Counted from the first letter of the stretch, positions 8,818 through 17,972 are shown. The stretch is DNA of 64,000 bases from Polaribacter ponticola (GCF_026191475.2 NZ_JAOSLC020000003.1:1581001-1645000); one strand, 5' to 3'. The notes: generated from the letters alone by a model not told the origin. Numbers and translations are program-made.

Positions 8818-11568
8818 TTAAAATCGTATGCTTATATTTAAAAAGTAAGTTGCACCTCTACCATACCAATATTTATTTCCGAAGACGGGTATATCTAAAG
8901 TTTTATCACTTTTTAACTCTCTATAATTTGCGTTTCTACCTTGTTCAAATCCACCAGATTTATACTCTTTACCTAGTAAATTATTTACCGTTGCAAAAAC
9001 ACTAATAAACTTGTCATTTACTTTCCAAGATTTACCTCCAATTAAATTTATCACTTTATACGCATCAAATTTTTCTTGGTTTAATAACTCTTTTGCTATT
9101 TCTAAATCATAATCTAAAAAAGGCAAACCATCAGAATCTGTAAAAAAATTACTAGATCTATTTAAAGGAGCAACATCAACATATGTATTGCTAAAAAAGT
9201 TTGCTGTAGCACCAATAAACCAATAACTTGGGTCTCTGTATTCGAAACCAATAGAATATGCATTTTGTGGACCAGCAGCTAATTTGTAGTTATTAAGGTT
9301 TGCGGTATAATCTCCAGAACGACCATTTTTATCGAAAACACCTTCGTTTGTTATATCTGAAGTTAGATATAAATTTGGATTGTTTGCATAGGTAAATTGC
9401 CCAATAGAAGCTGCTCCTTTTAATTTTATAGATGATGTTACTTGGGCCTCAACGCCTAATTCTATACCTAAATGTTTTTTCTGTATGCCAGATAAAATTT
9501 CTTGTACAAAAGCTGTGTTGTCTCCACCAATTCCATCACCAAAGTAAAAAGAAATTTCAGTTGCGTCTTTTACGCTAGTATAATAAGCAGTAAGTCTCGA
9601 TGTAATTATTGGGCTTCTTACAATATAACTTAAATCTGTAGAAAACACTTTTTCGCTTGTAAGATTCTCTACAGTATTATTATTTTCTCTTGAGTTGGAA
9701 AATGAGTTTCTAATTGTTGGCGCATCAGTAAAAAAGGATGCATTTGCATTAATTAAATGTCTTCCGGTAATTTTATAAGTTGCTCCAGCTTTTAAACCAT
9801 AGTTCGTAAATTGTAATTTCTTAGATTTACCAAGTGAATTATCTGTAAACCTTCCGTTTTGATACAAACCTTCTCTTTGATGTGAAGTTTTAGAGAGATT
9901 TGCAGCTACAAAGAAATCTAGTTTTTTGCTTTTAAACTGACTTTGTAAAAACGCACTTGCAACATCTGAATTTATATTATAATTGTATTTAAACGTATCT
10001 CCTTCTTTTGCAATAAAATTTGGATTCAATAAATTATTCTGTCGTTCAGATTCAGTATCTGCAAAATTATTAATATCTAAATAACCTATTCCACCTAATA
10101 AATCTATAATATTTGCAAAACTGTTAGAGCGTAATCGTTTATATTCAATTTTAGCGTTTAAGGTTATATTATTGTTTATTTCTGAGTTAAAAATCGTATT
10201 TACAGATAGTTGCTTATCTTCAACTCTATCTTCATAAATTACGTACGCATTCTCCACACCAAAATTAGCATTGGTTAAATTTGCCTCAAAAATTCGATTC
10301 CAATCTAATTGCCCGTCATTTTTAAAATTCTGAAGCGCTTCATAAGCACCTGCTAAATCACCATTTCTAAGTTGATAACTTGGTAAATATTGATAATAAG
10401 AAGGACTTGGATTTGCGCCACCATTAAAGTCTAAACGACTATTTCCTATGTTACCGAATTGATAAGCAACATTAGTTTGTAATGAAGTATTTTTTGATAC
10501 ATCCCAATAATGATTCAACATTAAAATTGGCTCTTTTACTTCTTTAATTCTTGAGTTTACTTTTTTACCATTTAAAAAACCCCAATATTCATTATACGTT
10601 ATTCCTTTTATATCAAAGATTTCTTGTGTATTTGGTGATGATTTTCCTCGTCTATTCGGTGTAAAAATAGCAGTTAAGGCCAAACTATGTTTATCATTAA
10701 GTTTCTTTTCTACGGCTGCAAAAAGCGAGTATGCATTATAAGTTGTACCCTCATTAAAACCCTCATTACCAACTCTTCTACTCGTAGAAAAAGTCATAGA
10801 CCAACCATTATTTATCATACCAGTAGCATGAGTTGCTATAAAACGGTGCTCATAACTTCTGTTGGATGAAGAGTACGAAATACTTGTTCCTGGTCTTTGT
10901 TGCGAAGCTCTTGTACTAATATTTGTAGACCCTAAAACACCACCAAAAGTATAGCTAGATGCCGATAAACCATTACTAAATTCTTGATTTCTTAACACAT
11001 CATTTAAACCACCCCAATTGCTCCATTGTGCTCTACCATCAAATATTTTATTCATTTCTATACCATTAATAAGCACTTTACCGTTTCCAGAATCTAAGCC
11101 TTTAATTCTAAAAAAAGAAGAACTAAACTCAAATGCTGCGGTTCGTAAATAAATATCTTTTGATGCTTGTAAAAGTCCAGAAATATTATCAGCTGCACTA
11201 GTATCATCATTTAACTCATCATCCGTAAGTGTAATAATACTTAGATCTTCTTCAACCTGAAGGTTTTTATATAAAAATACAGTACCTAAATCTATCGTTT
11301 TGCCAGTAAGTTCGATAGGAAAGTTTTGAGTTTCATAACCATTAAATGAAATTTCTAAAATAGAACTCCGTTTTAATAGGTTTTCAAAATTAAAAACACC
11401 TTTAATATTCGTTAAAATACGCTGTTTAGTGTTCTTTAACTTAATTAAAACTCCAGAAAGTGGTTTTTCGGAATTACTGTCTACAACAATTCCTTTTACA
11501 ATGTTTTGACCATTAACCTCTATAAATGAGATTAATAGCAAACATGTTGCCATAACAATTTTTTTCAT
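8818..11568 (-). CDS. TonB-dependent receptor with carboxypeptidase-like N-terminal domain
   Basis: 916-residue outer-membrane receptor. A signal peptide (MKKIVMATCLLLISFIEVNG) is followed by a carboxypeptidase regulatory-like beta-sandwich (residues 24-100, VKGIVVDSNSEKPLSGVLI), a plug domain (IRTAAFEF-type segment, FRIKGLDSGNGKVLINGIEM) and a C-terminal 22-strand barrel ending ...RGATYFLNISIRF, with the terminal aromatic typical of barrel insertion. It lies upstream of the DUF5689 lipoprotein and is divergent from a secreted endonuclease-family gene. That trio suggests uptake of products from a nucleic acid or phosphoester substrate, but this is inference; the ligand is not encoded in any motif seen. 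Confidence 0.92.
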   Translation of the reverse strand: MKKIVMATCLLLISFIEVNGQNIVKGIVVDSNSEKPLSGVLIKLKNTKQRILTNIKGVFNFENLLKRSSILEISFNGYETQNFPIELTGKTIDLGTVFLYKNLQVEEDLSIITLTDDELNDDTSAADNISGLLQASKDIYLRTAAFEFSSSFFRIKGLDSGNGKVLINGIEMNKIFDGRAQWSNWGGLNDVLRNQEFSNGLSASSYTFGGVLGSTNISTRASQQRPGTSISYSSSNRSYEHRFIATHATGMINNGWSMTFSTSRRVGNEGFNEGTTYNAYSLFAAVEKKLNDKHSLALTAIFTPNRRGKSSPNTQEIFDIKGITYNEYWGFLNGKKVNSRIKEVKEPILMLNHYWDVSKNTSLQTNVAYQFGNIGNSRLDFNGGANPSPSYYQYLPSYQLRNGDLAGAYEALQNFKNDGQLDWNRIFEANLTNANFGVENAYVIYEDRVEDKQLSVNTIFNSEINNNITLNAKIEYKRLRSNSFANIIDLLGGIGYLDINNFADTESERQNNLLNPNFIAKEGDTFKYNYNINSDVASAFLQSQFKSKKLDFFVAANLSKTSHQREGLYQNGRFTDNSLGKSKKLQFTNYGLKAGATYKITGRHLINANASFFTDAPTIRNSFSNSRENNNTVENLTSEKVFSTDLSYIVRSPIITSRLTAYYTSVKDATEISFYFGDGIGGDNTAFVQEILSGIQKKHLGIELGVEAQVTSSIKLKGAASIGQFTYANNPNLYLTSDITNEGVFDKNGRSGDYTANLNNYKLAAGPQNAYSIGFEYRDPSYWFIGATANFFSNTYVDVAPLNRSSNFFTDSDGLPFLDYDLEIAKELLNQEKFDAYKVINLIGGKSWKVNDKFISVFATVNNLLGKEYKSGGFEQGRNANYRELKSDKTLDIPVFGNKYWYGRGATYFLNISIRF

Positions 11569-11710
11569 AAATACTTTATACTCTAATTTTTCTTTTTCTC
11601 AGTCGCATCTAAATTTAGGTAAAAAAATTTAACATTTCTAAAAACATGCTAACTTCCTATTCAAAACAGTCTTAGTTTACTACCTTTAGACTAAAAAAAA
11701 CATCATAAAT

Positions 11711-12765
11711 ATGAATAAGAAAATATTTTTAATTTTACTGTTTTCCTTATCTATTACTTCTGTTTTCTCTCAAAAGAAGAGTAAAGAATATACAATTAGA
11801 ACTATCGCTTTTTATAATTTAGAAAATTTATTTGATACTATAAATGATGTAACTAAAAATGATGAAGCAAGCCCAATGATGGCTATAAAAATAAATAGGT
11901 CTAAAATTTATTGGGATAAAATTGATAAACTCGCAAGTACAATTGCACAAATTGGTGAAGAAAAAGCAAATACAAGTCCTGCTATTATTGGTATATCTGA
12001 AGTAGAGAATTTAAGTGTAATCGAAGATTTAGTAAAATCTAAACACTTAGTTCATAAAGATTATGGTATTATTCATTACAATTCTCCAGACAAACGTGGT
12101 ATTGATGTTGCTTTGTTATATCAGAAAAGATATTTTAAGCCCATACATCATGAAGCTTTTAATCCCAGAATTTACAAAAACAATTTTAAAGTTTACACTA
12201 GAGATCAACTACTAGTTTCTGGTTATTTAGATGATGAATTGATTCATATAATTGTTAATCATTGGCCTTCTAGAAGTGGCGGAGAAGCTAAGAGTAGACC
12301 TTTACGAGAAAAAGCAGCCTTTCAAAACACAAAAATTATTGCTCAAATTAAAAAGAATGACCCTAATGCTAAAATTCTTAGCATGGGAGATTTTAATGAT
12401 GATCCTATAAACAGTAGTTTTAAAAAGGTATTAAAAACGAAAAGTAAGAAAAAAACGTTGGTAAAAATGACATTTACAATCCTTATGAAAACATGTTTAG
12501 AAGAGGTTTTAACACTCTTGTTTACAGAGACAATATAAATCTTTTTGATATGATTTTAATTTCGTCTCCATTATTAGATAAAGGAAAAAAAGATTTTTCT
12601 ACTTATAAAATGTATAAAGCTATGATTTTTAATAAAAAATTTTTAAATCATAAAAAAGGAAGATTTAAAGGCTATCCGTTTAGAAGTTTTTCTAATGGAG
12701 CTTATACTGGCGGATATTCAGATCATTATCCTGTATACATGTATTTAATTAAAGATAAAAAATAA
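11711..12765 (+). pseudogene. Secreted endonuclease/exonuclease/phosphatase-family protein, one frameshift as written
   Basis: A 351-residue protein beginning with a signal peptide (MNKKIFLILLFSLSITSVFS). The EEP fold is shown by FYNLENLFDT (metal-binding Asn/Glu), GISEVENLSVIEDL, NHWPSRSGGEA (catalytic-type His) and MGDFNDDP. After the frame break at the A-run 12449-12455 the other frame supplies the C-terminal part, including FRRGFNTLVYRDNINLFDMILIS and the final GGYSDHYPVYMYL (the conserved S-D-H). One extra A restores the frame. All catalytic blocks survive on the two pieces, so a sequencing indel is more likely than decay. It is divergent from the TonB receptor and may degrade extracellular nucleic acids or phosphoesters. 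Confidence 0.8.
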
Positions 12766-12780
12766 TTTATAAAACGCAAA

Positions 12781-12812
12781 AAACCCACAACTATTAAGTT
12801 GTGGGTTTTTTT
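12781..12812. terminator. Bidirectional rho-independent terminator
   Basis: A 12-bp perfect stem (AAACCCACAACT 12781-12792 with AGTTGTGGGTTT 12797-12808) around the loop ATTA, with a T-run on the plus strand and an A-run on the other side. It lies between the convergent ends of the endonuclease gene and rng and can serve both. Confidence 0.9.
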
Positions 12813-12845
12813 GATAAAAAATTATTGCCTTGTTATATTTATAAA

Positions 12846-14390
12846 TTAATCTTTTGCAGATACAAATCTATAATATAAGTATGTGTAAGCATCTCTAGGT
12901 ATAATAGTAATCCACTTTTTGTGTTTTAAATACCATTTAAAACGAATTGAATTTACTCCTTTTGTTAAATATGCAGCAATAAAAGGATGCAAGTGTAATT
13001 GTATCTTTTTATTTTTTGATTTACTATTTTCTATTTTTAAAATATACTTTTCTAAATCTGCTTCAATTTTGTCTAACAAAACTATTGGAGCTTCTACTTG
13101 TCCGTTTATATTTGGGTTGGCTTCGGTAGTTTTTATACTTAACTCAGGTCTAACCCTTTGTCTTGTAATTTGTACCAATCCAAATTTACTTGGAGGTAAA
13201 ATTTTGTGCTTTGTTCTATCTAAAGACATCGCCTCTTTTAAGTGTTGAAACAGTTTATTTCTGTTTTCAACTTTATGCATATCAATAAAATCTACAACTA
13301 TAATTCCGCCCATATCACGCAATTGTAATTGACGTGCTATTTCGGTAGCCGAAATAAGATTTACTTCTAATGCAGTATCTTCTTGAGAGCCAGCTTTATT
13401 AGAACGGTTTCCGCTATTTACATCAATAACGTGTAAAGCTTCGGTATGCTCTATAACTAAATAGGCACCTTTGCTCATAGAAACTGTTTTTCCAAACGAA
13501 GTTTTAATTTGTCTTTCTATTCCATATTTTTCAAAAATAGGTACTTCAGACTTATGCAACTTTACAATTTTTTCCTTTTCAGGATAAATTTCTTGTAGAT
13601 ACTCTTTTATTTCTACTTTCAAAGTTTCATCATTTGTTACAATGTTTGTAAACGTTTCATTCATAACATCTCTTAAAATAGAAGATGCTCTATTTAACTC
13701 ACTTAATATTTTAGTTGGTGTGTTTGTATTAGGTATACTTTTACACATTTTTTGCCAACGTTCTAATGAGTTTTGCAAATCTTTATCTAATTCTGCTACC
13801 TTTTTCCCTTCGGCAACAGTTCTTAAAATAACGCCAAAACCTTTTGGTCTTATGCTCTTTGCTAATCTTTTTAAACGTTCTTTTTCTTTTGGATCTTCTA
13901 TCTTCTGCGATACAGAAACTCTGTTAGAAAAAGGAACTAAAACCAAATATCTACCTGCAATAGAAAGCTCTGAGCTTAATCTAGGGCCTTTTGTAGAAAT
14001 TGGTTCTTTTACTATTTGTACTAATAGGTTTTGTCCTGTTTTTAGTACATCTTTAATACTACCGTCTTTGTTAATGTCTTTCTCGAACTGAAAGTTCTTT
14101 AAAGTGAATTCTTTATACTTACCTGTGCTTACTTTCTTAATGAATGCATTTAATGAGTTTACTTGCGCTCCTAAATCATGATAATGTAAAAAACCGTCTT
14201 TTGGGTAGCCTACATTTACAAAGGATGCATTTAAACCGGTTAACACTTTTCCTATTTTGGCTAAAAATATATCGCCAACAGAAAATTTGTTATCGGTTGT
14301 TTCATTATTTAATTCAATAAGTTTTCCATCTCTTAATAAGGCAAAATCAATATCAGATGAATTTGAACGAATTATCAATTCTGTTTTCAT
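12846..14390 (-). CDS. rng: Ribonuclease E/G family endoribonuclease
   Basis: 514-residue RNase G-type enzyme for rRNA/mRNA processing. The N-terminal S1 domain (GDIFLAKIGKVLTGLNASFVNVG, residues 42-64) is followed by the 5'-sensor/RNase H-like region and the catalytic DNase I-like block: ALHVIDVNSGNRSNK and GIIVVDFIDMHK carry the two metal-binding Asp residues. The region that in E. coli RNase E/G holds the zinc-link CPxC reads ANPNINGQ, without cysteines. Length fits RNase G rather than full RNase E. It is preceded by a stem-loop-rich leader and a 30-residue basic gene. The function call is strong; the dimerisation mode must differ from zinc-linked enzymes. Confidence 0.93.
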   Translation of the reverse strand: MKTELIIRSNSSDIDFALLRDGKLIELNNETTDNKFSVGDIFLAKIGKVLTGLNASFVNVGYPKDGFLHYHDLGAQVNSLNAFIKKVSTGKYKEFTLKNFQFEKDINKDGSIKDVLKTGQNLLVQIVKEPISTKGPRLSSELSIAGRYLVLVPFSNRVSVSQKIEDPKEKERLKRLAKSIRPKGFGVILRTVAEGKKVAELDKDLQNSLERWQKMCKSIPNTNTPTKILSELNRASSILRDVMNETFTNIVTNDETLKVEIKEYLQEIYPEKEKIVKLHKSEVPIFEKYGIERQIKTSFGKTVSMSKGAYLVIEHTEALHVIDVNSGNRSNKAGSQEDTALEVNLISATEIARQLQLRDMGGIIVVDFIDMHKVENRNKLFQHLKEAMSLDRTKHKILPPSKFGLVQITRQRVRPELSIKTTEANPNINGQVEAPIVLLDKIEADLEKYILKIENSKSKNKKIQLHLHPFIAAYLTKGVNSIRFKWYLKHKKWITIIPRDAYTYLYYRFVSAKD

Positions 14391-14408
14391 ACTGAACTGG
14401 TTTTAACA

Positions 14409-14478
14409 CTGCACATCGTTGTGCAGATGGATTAATATTGTCAGGTATTTGTAATACCAATGAGGTTAGTTTAACCTC
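14409..14478 (-). promoter_or_regulatory. Leader with three tandem perfect stem-loops upstream of rng
   Basis: Three consecutive hairpins lie in the 149-nt gap before rng: CTGCACA/TGTGCAG (14409-14426, loop TCGT), GGTATT/AATACC (14444-14458) and GAGGTTA/TAACCTC (14462-14478). None is followed by a T-run on the rng strand, so they look like mRNA leader structure rather than terminators. In E. coli the rne leader hairpins mediate feedback control by RNase E itself; an analogous role is inferred here. Confidence 0.55.
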
Positions 14479-14522
14479 GATGTCAATGAACTTTTTACTT
14501 GTTTTCGCTTAAACAATAAACG

Positions 14523-14548
14523 AAAAAGTAAGCGGATGCTTACTTTTT
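14523..14548 (-). terminator. Stem-loop overlapping the stop codon of the 30-residue gene
   Basis: An 11-bp perfect stem (AAAAAGTAAGC 14523-14533 with GCTTACTTTTT 14538-14548, loop GGAT). On the minus strand the 5' arm contains the last codons and TAA of the small gene, and the 3' arm ends in five Ts. It is probably a terminator or 3'-end stabiliser between the small gene and rng; read-through into rng is possible because the T-run lies inside the stem. Confidence 0.6.
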
Positions 14549-14632
14549 CTTCTTGTGTCTATTAGCTCTTGCTCTTTTCTTTCTTTTGTGTGTAGAGATC
14601 TTTGCTCTCTTTCTTTTTTTACCGCTTGGCAT
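14540..14632 (-). CDS. Very basic 30-residue protein (putative ribosome- or RNA-associated)
   Basis: A 31-codon frame, ATG at 14632 to TAA at 14540-14542. The product begins MPSGKKRKRAKISTHKRKKR and ends RANRHKKKK; most of its residues are Lys or Arg, with none acidic. Similar minute basic proteins starting MPSGKKRKR are, to my knowledge, conserved next to HU and rng in flavobacteria and are annotated as hypothetical or as small ribosomal proteins. It lies 47 nt downstream of HU and ends in the stem-loop at 14523-14548. Composition and neighbourhood suggest binding to rRNA or the ribosome; no experimental role is claimed. Confidence 0.75.
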   Translation of the reverse strand: MPSGKKRKRAKISTHKRKKRARANRHKKKK

Positions 14633-14679
14633 AATGTTCTGCTGTTTTTAAACCATTTAAGGTTTAGATTAATATTTTG

Positions 14680-14970
14680 TTACTTAACCGCTACTTTATT
14701 CTTTACTCCTTCTGTAAAAGTCTTTGCTGGCTTAAAAGCAGGAATGTTGTGAGCTGGAATCTTAATAGTTGTATTTTTAGAAATATTTCTACCAGTTTTT
14801 TCTGCTCTAGTTTTGATAATAAAACTACCAAAACCTCTTAAATAAACGTTATCTCCATTTTCTAATGCATCTTTAACTTCAGTCATAAATGCTTCAACTG
14901 TTGCTAAAACATCTGTTTTCTCTATACCAGATTTATCTGAAATTTTTGATACGATATCTGCTTTCGTCAT
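14680..14970 (-). CDS. HU-family DNA-binding protein
   Basis: 96-residue histone-like protein that bends and compacts DNA as a dimer. It starts MTKADIVSKISDKSGIEKTDV (helical part) and carries the beta-arm region with GDNVYLRGFGSFIIKTRAEKTGRNISKNTTIKIPAHNIPAFKPAKTF, which includes the G-F-G-S-F and R-x-G-R-N signatures and the proline-tipped arm (IPAHNIPAFKP). Length matches HU/IHF. A strong-looking promoter (15021-15048) lies 51 nt upstream of the start, and the 30-residue basic gene follows downstream. Confidence 0.95.
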   Translation of the reverse strand: MTKADIVSKISDKSGIEKTDVLATVEAFMTEVKDALENGDNVYLRGFGSFIIKTRAEKTGRNISKNTTIKIPAHNIPAFKPAKTFTEGVKNKVAVK

Positions 14971-15020
14971 GTCTCTATTTTTACTATTTTTTTATTAATA
15001 TACTTTCAAAAATGCGGATG

Positions 15021-15048
15021 CAAATATATGATAATTAATCAATTCCAA
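15021..15048 (-). promoter_or_regulatory. Bacteroidota-type promoter of the HU gene
   Basis: On the minus strand TTG (15048-15046), a 17-nt spacer and TATATTTG (15028-15021) match the Bacteroidota primary sigma consensus TTG-N17-23-TAnnTTTG. It continues into GCATCCGCATTTT, nearly identical to the rplU promoter at 34078-34107. Confidence 0.65.
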
Positions 15049-15111
15049 GAAGATAAAGACTTAATTTTATCTTAATTTTAAAATGTAATATTGCAATTCT
15101 ATTTTTTAACA

Positions 15112-16155
15112 ATGAAATTTTCTAATTCTTTAATATACTGGTACTTACAAAACGATAGAGATTTACCTTGGCGTAGAACCAAGAATCCATATTTTATTTG
15201 GTTATCAGAAATTATGCTACAGCAAACAAGAGTTGCACAAGGAATGGCATATTATTTAAAATTTACCGATAATTTTCCTACTGTTTTCGACCTCGCTAAA
15301 GCAGATGAAAGTACCGTTTTAAAAATGTGGCAAGGTTTGGGTTATTATTCTAGAGCAAGAAATCTACATTATTCTGCAAAACAGATAGCAAACGAATTAA
15401 ACGGCGAGTTCCCAACTACATATAAAGAGATTATTAAACTAAAAGGGATTGGAGATTATACTGCTTCTGCAATTGCTTCTATTTGCTTTAACGAACCTAC
15501 TGCTGTGGTAGATGGTAACGTTTATAGAGTGCTTTCTCGCTACTTTGGCATTAAAACACCTATTAACTCATCCGCAGGAATTAAAGAGTTTAAAACATTA
15601 GCACAAACTTTAATAGACGAAGCGCAACCAGGAAACCACAACCAAGCAATTATGGATTTTGGCGCACTGCATTGCAAACCTCAAAATCCGCTATGTGATA
15701 CTTGCCCTTTTGCAGATAGTTGCGTGGCTTTAGAAAAGAAACTTATTAAAGAATTACCTGTTAAAGAGAAAAAAATAAAAGTTAGAAATAGATATTTTAA
15801 CTTCTTAGTTATTAAAACCGACGACAACAAAACAATTCTTACAGAAAGAACAGGAAAAGGAATTTGGCAAGGTTTATATCAATTTCCTTTAATAGAAAGT
15901 CACAAAAGCATCAATAAAAACGAACTAATAACATCAGAAGAGTTTATAAAAACCTTTCCTAAAGAAACTACTATCTCACTTTTTAACAAAAAAGAAATTG
16001 TACATAAATTATCTCATCAACATTTATACACCCAATTTTGGGTAGTAGAAACAAAAAAATCCTCAGAAGCAAAAATAGAATGGATTGATATTAAAAAATA
16101 TCCTGTTCCTGTTTTAATCGCTAATTTTTTAGAAGAATATCAACCAAAAAAGTAA
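15112..16155 (+). CDS. mutY: A/G-specific adenine glycosylase MutY
   Basis: DNA repair glycosylase that removes adenine opposite 8-oxoguanine. The start at 15112 (MKFSNSLIYW) is preferred over one 7 codons earlier because it matches the usual N-terminus. Visible are the catalytic-pocket region SEIMLQQTRVAQ, helix-hairpin-helix LKGIGDYTASAIASICF, the catalytic Asp in VVDGNVYRVLSR, and an iron-sulphur loop with four cysteines spaced C-x6-C-x2-C-x5-C (CKPQNPLCDTCPFADSC). The C-terminal NUDIX-like domain for 8-oxoG recognition follows (FLVIKTDDNKTILTERTGKG). Length about 347 is normal. It heads the conserved mutY-ssb-gldE-gldD order of flavobacteria. Confidence 0.95.
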   Translation: MKFSNSLIYWYLQNDRDLPWRRTKNPYFIWLSEIMLQQTRVAQGMAYYLKFTDNFPTVFDLAKADESTVLKMWQGLGYYSRARNLHYSAKQIANELNGEFPTTYKEIIKLKGIGDYTASAIASICFNEPTAVVDGNVYRVLSRYFGIKTPINSSAGIKEFKTLAQTLIDEAQPGNHNQAIMDFGALHCKPQNPLCDTCPFADSCVALEKKLIKELPVKEKKIKVRNRYFNFLVIKTDDNKTILTERTGKGIWQGLYQFPLIESHKSINKNELITSEEFIKTFPKETTISLFNKKEIVHKLSHQHLYTQFWVVETKKSSEAKIEWIDIKKYPVPVLIANFLEEYQPKK

Positions 16156-16195
16156 TTGATATTTTTAGTACATTTGATATGTAAACATAAACATT

Positions 16196-16624
16196 ATGGC
16201 TGGTACAATAAATAAGGTAATTTTAATAGGTAATTTAGGAGATGATGTAAAAATGCATTATTTCGAAGGAGGTAACTCTATTGGACGATTCCCTATTGCT
16301 ACTAGCGATAACTATACAAATAAGCAAACAGGGGAAAAAGTTGTAAATACCGATTGGCATAATATTGTAGTTAGAAATAAACTAGCAGAAATTTGCGAAA
16401 AGTATTTATCTAAAGGGGATAAAGTATATGTTGAAGGGAAACTTAAAAACAGATCTTGGGAACAAGATGGTATAAAACGATACGCTACAGAAGTACATGT
16501 AAACGAAATGACCTTTTTATCTACCAAAAAAAGTTTAGATAATAATACTCCGCAGCAAAACAAACAACCTTCTGCTACGCCTAAAGCTGCTACACAAGAA
16601 GTAAACGACGATTTACCTTTTTAA
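16196..16624 (+). CDS. ssb: Single-stranded DNA-binding protein (full length)
   Basis: 142-residue OB-fold protein. It starts MAGTINKVILIGNLGDDVKMHYFEGGNSIGRFPIATSDNY and includes DTDWHNIVVR-type and KYLSKGDKVYVEGKLKNRSW segments of the ssDNA-binding domain (residues 3-105). A glutamine/proline linker leads to the acidic tip NDDLPF, the docking site for replication and repair partners. The promoter-like TACATTTG at 16169-16176 lies just upstream. This is the housekeeping SSB of the window; a shorter paralogue without the tip lies at 45061. Confidence 0.95.
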   Translation: MAGTINKVILIGNLGDDVKMHYFEGGNSIGRFPIATSDNYTNKQTGEKVVNTDWHNIVVRNKLAEICEKYLSKGDKVYVEGKLKNRSWEQDGIKRYATEVHVNEMTFLSTKKSLDNNTPQQNKQPSATPKAATQEVNDDLPF

Positions 16625-16643
16625 TTAATTAAATTTTTAACCT

Positions 16644-17972
16644 TTGGACCCAGATCCCATACACTTATTTATATCATTTATTTCAATTGATTTTTTAACA
16701 ACAATTAATATAATTGCTTTAATTGCATTACTAATTGGTTCTGCATTAATATCTGGAACAGAAGTTGCCTTTTTCTCACTTACAAAAACAAATTTAAACG
16801 AACTATCTAACGATGGTAAAGAAGACAATATTATTGTTACTTTATTAGAAAAGCCAAGAAAGTTATTAGCTACCATATTAATATTAAATAATTTTATTAA
16901 TATTTTAATCGTATTACTCTTTGCTGCTTTAGCAGAAAGCTTATTTGGCGGTTTCAATTACCAATTAAACTTACATTTTTTTACAGTTTCAGTTCGTTTT
17001 TTAATAGAAATTATTCTTGTAACTTTCTTAATTTTATTGTTTGGTGAAGTTTTACCAAAAGTTTATGCTTCTAGAAACGCGCTTCGCTTTACTAAAGTTA
17101 TGGCAAAATTTATAAATGTAATTAATGTGTTTCTTACTCCGTTTAGTTTACCATTAATTACCTTAACAAAATATATTGAAAACAAGCTTGGTAACAAAAA
17201 CTCTAATTTTTCTGTAGAAACTTTATCGCAAGCACTAGAGTTAACTTCTGACGGAGCAACAACAAAAGATGAACAAAAAATTTTAGAAGGCATTGTTAAT
17301 TTCGGTAACACAGAAACCGTACAAATAATGAAACCTAGAATAGATATTTTTGCAATTTCTGATGATGAACCTTATGAAGATGTTTTAGCTAAAATTATAA
17401 AGAACGGATACTCTAGAAACCCAGTTTATAAAGAAAGTATAGATACTATTATTGGTGTTTTATACGCTAAAGATTTATTAGCACATTTAGATAAGAAAAA
17501 CTTTAAATGGCAAGATTTAATTCGTGAAGCTTTTTTTGTGCCTGAAAACAAAAAGCTAGATGATTTATTAGATGATTTTAGAGCACGTAAAAATCACTTG
17601 GCAATTGTGGTAGATGAATATGGTGGCACAAGCGGATTAGTTACCTTAGAAGATGTTATTGAAGAAATTGTTGGTGATATTAATGATGAGTTTGATGATG
17701 ATGATTTATCGTATTCTAAAATTGATGAAAACAACTATATTTTTGAAGGCAAAACAACAATAAAAGACTTTTGCAGAGTTTTAGATGATGAAGACGAAGA
17801 AATTTTTGAAGAAGAAAAAGGTGAAAGCGAAACACTAGCTGGTTTTATTTTAGAAATTTCTGGTAAATTCCCTAAAAAAGGAGAGAAAATAAACTTTAAG
17901 AACTATACGTTTACCATTGAAGCGCTAGATAAAAAGCGCATTAAACAAATTAAAGCTACCAGAAATGCGTAA
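16644..17972 (+). CDS. gldE: Gliding motility-associated protein GldE (CNNM/CBS/CorC family)
   Basis: 442-residue membrane protein. A DUF21/CNNM transmembrane domain (about residues 15-185, four hydrophobic segments beginning FLTTINIIALIALLIGSALISGTEVAFFS) is followed by two CBS motifs (IMKPRIDIFAISDDEPYEDV and HLAIVVDEYGGTSGLVTLEDVIEEIVGDI) and a CorC_HlyC transporter-associated domain at the C-terminus. The start is a TTG at 16644, with no ATG nearby. It lies between ssb and gldD and overlaps gldD by 8 nt, the typical flavobacterial arrangement. GldE is known to support gliding with GldD; it is related to ion-transport proteins, but its substrate is not established. Confidence 0.92.
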   Translation: MDPDPIHLFISFISIDFLTTINIIALIALLIGSALISGTEVAFFSLTKTNLNELSNDGKEDNIIVTLLEKPRKLLATILILNNFINILIVLLFAALAESLFGGFNYQLNLHFFTVSVRFLIEIILVTFLILLFGEVLPKVYASRNALRFTKVMAKFINVINVFLTPFSLPLITLTKYIENKLGNKNSNFSVETLSQALELTSDGATTKDEQKILEGIVNFGNTETVQIMKPRIDIFAISDDEPYEDVLAKIIKNGYSRNPVYKESIDTIIGVLYAKDLLAHLDKKNFKWQDLIREAFFVPENKKLDDLLDDFRARKNHLAIVVDEYGGTSGLVTLEDVIEEIVGDINDEFDDDDLSYSKIDENNYIFEGKTTIKDFCRVLDDEDEEIFEEEKGESETLAGFILEISGKFPKKGEKINFKNYTFTIEALDKKRIKQIKATRNA

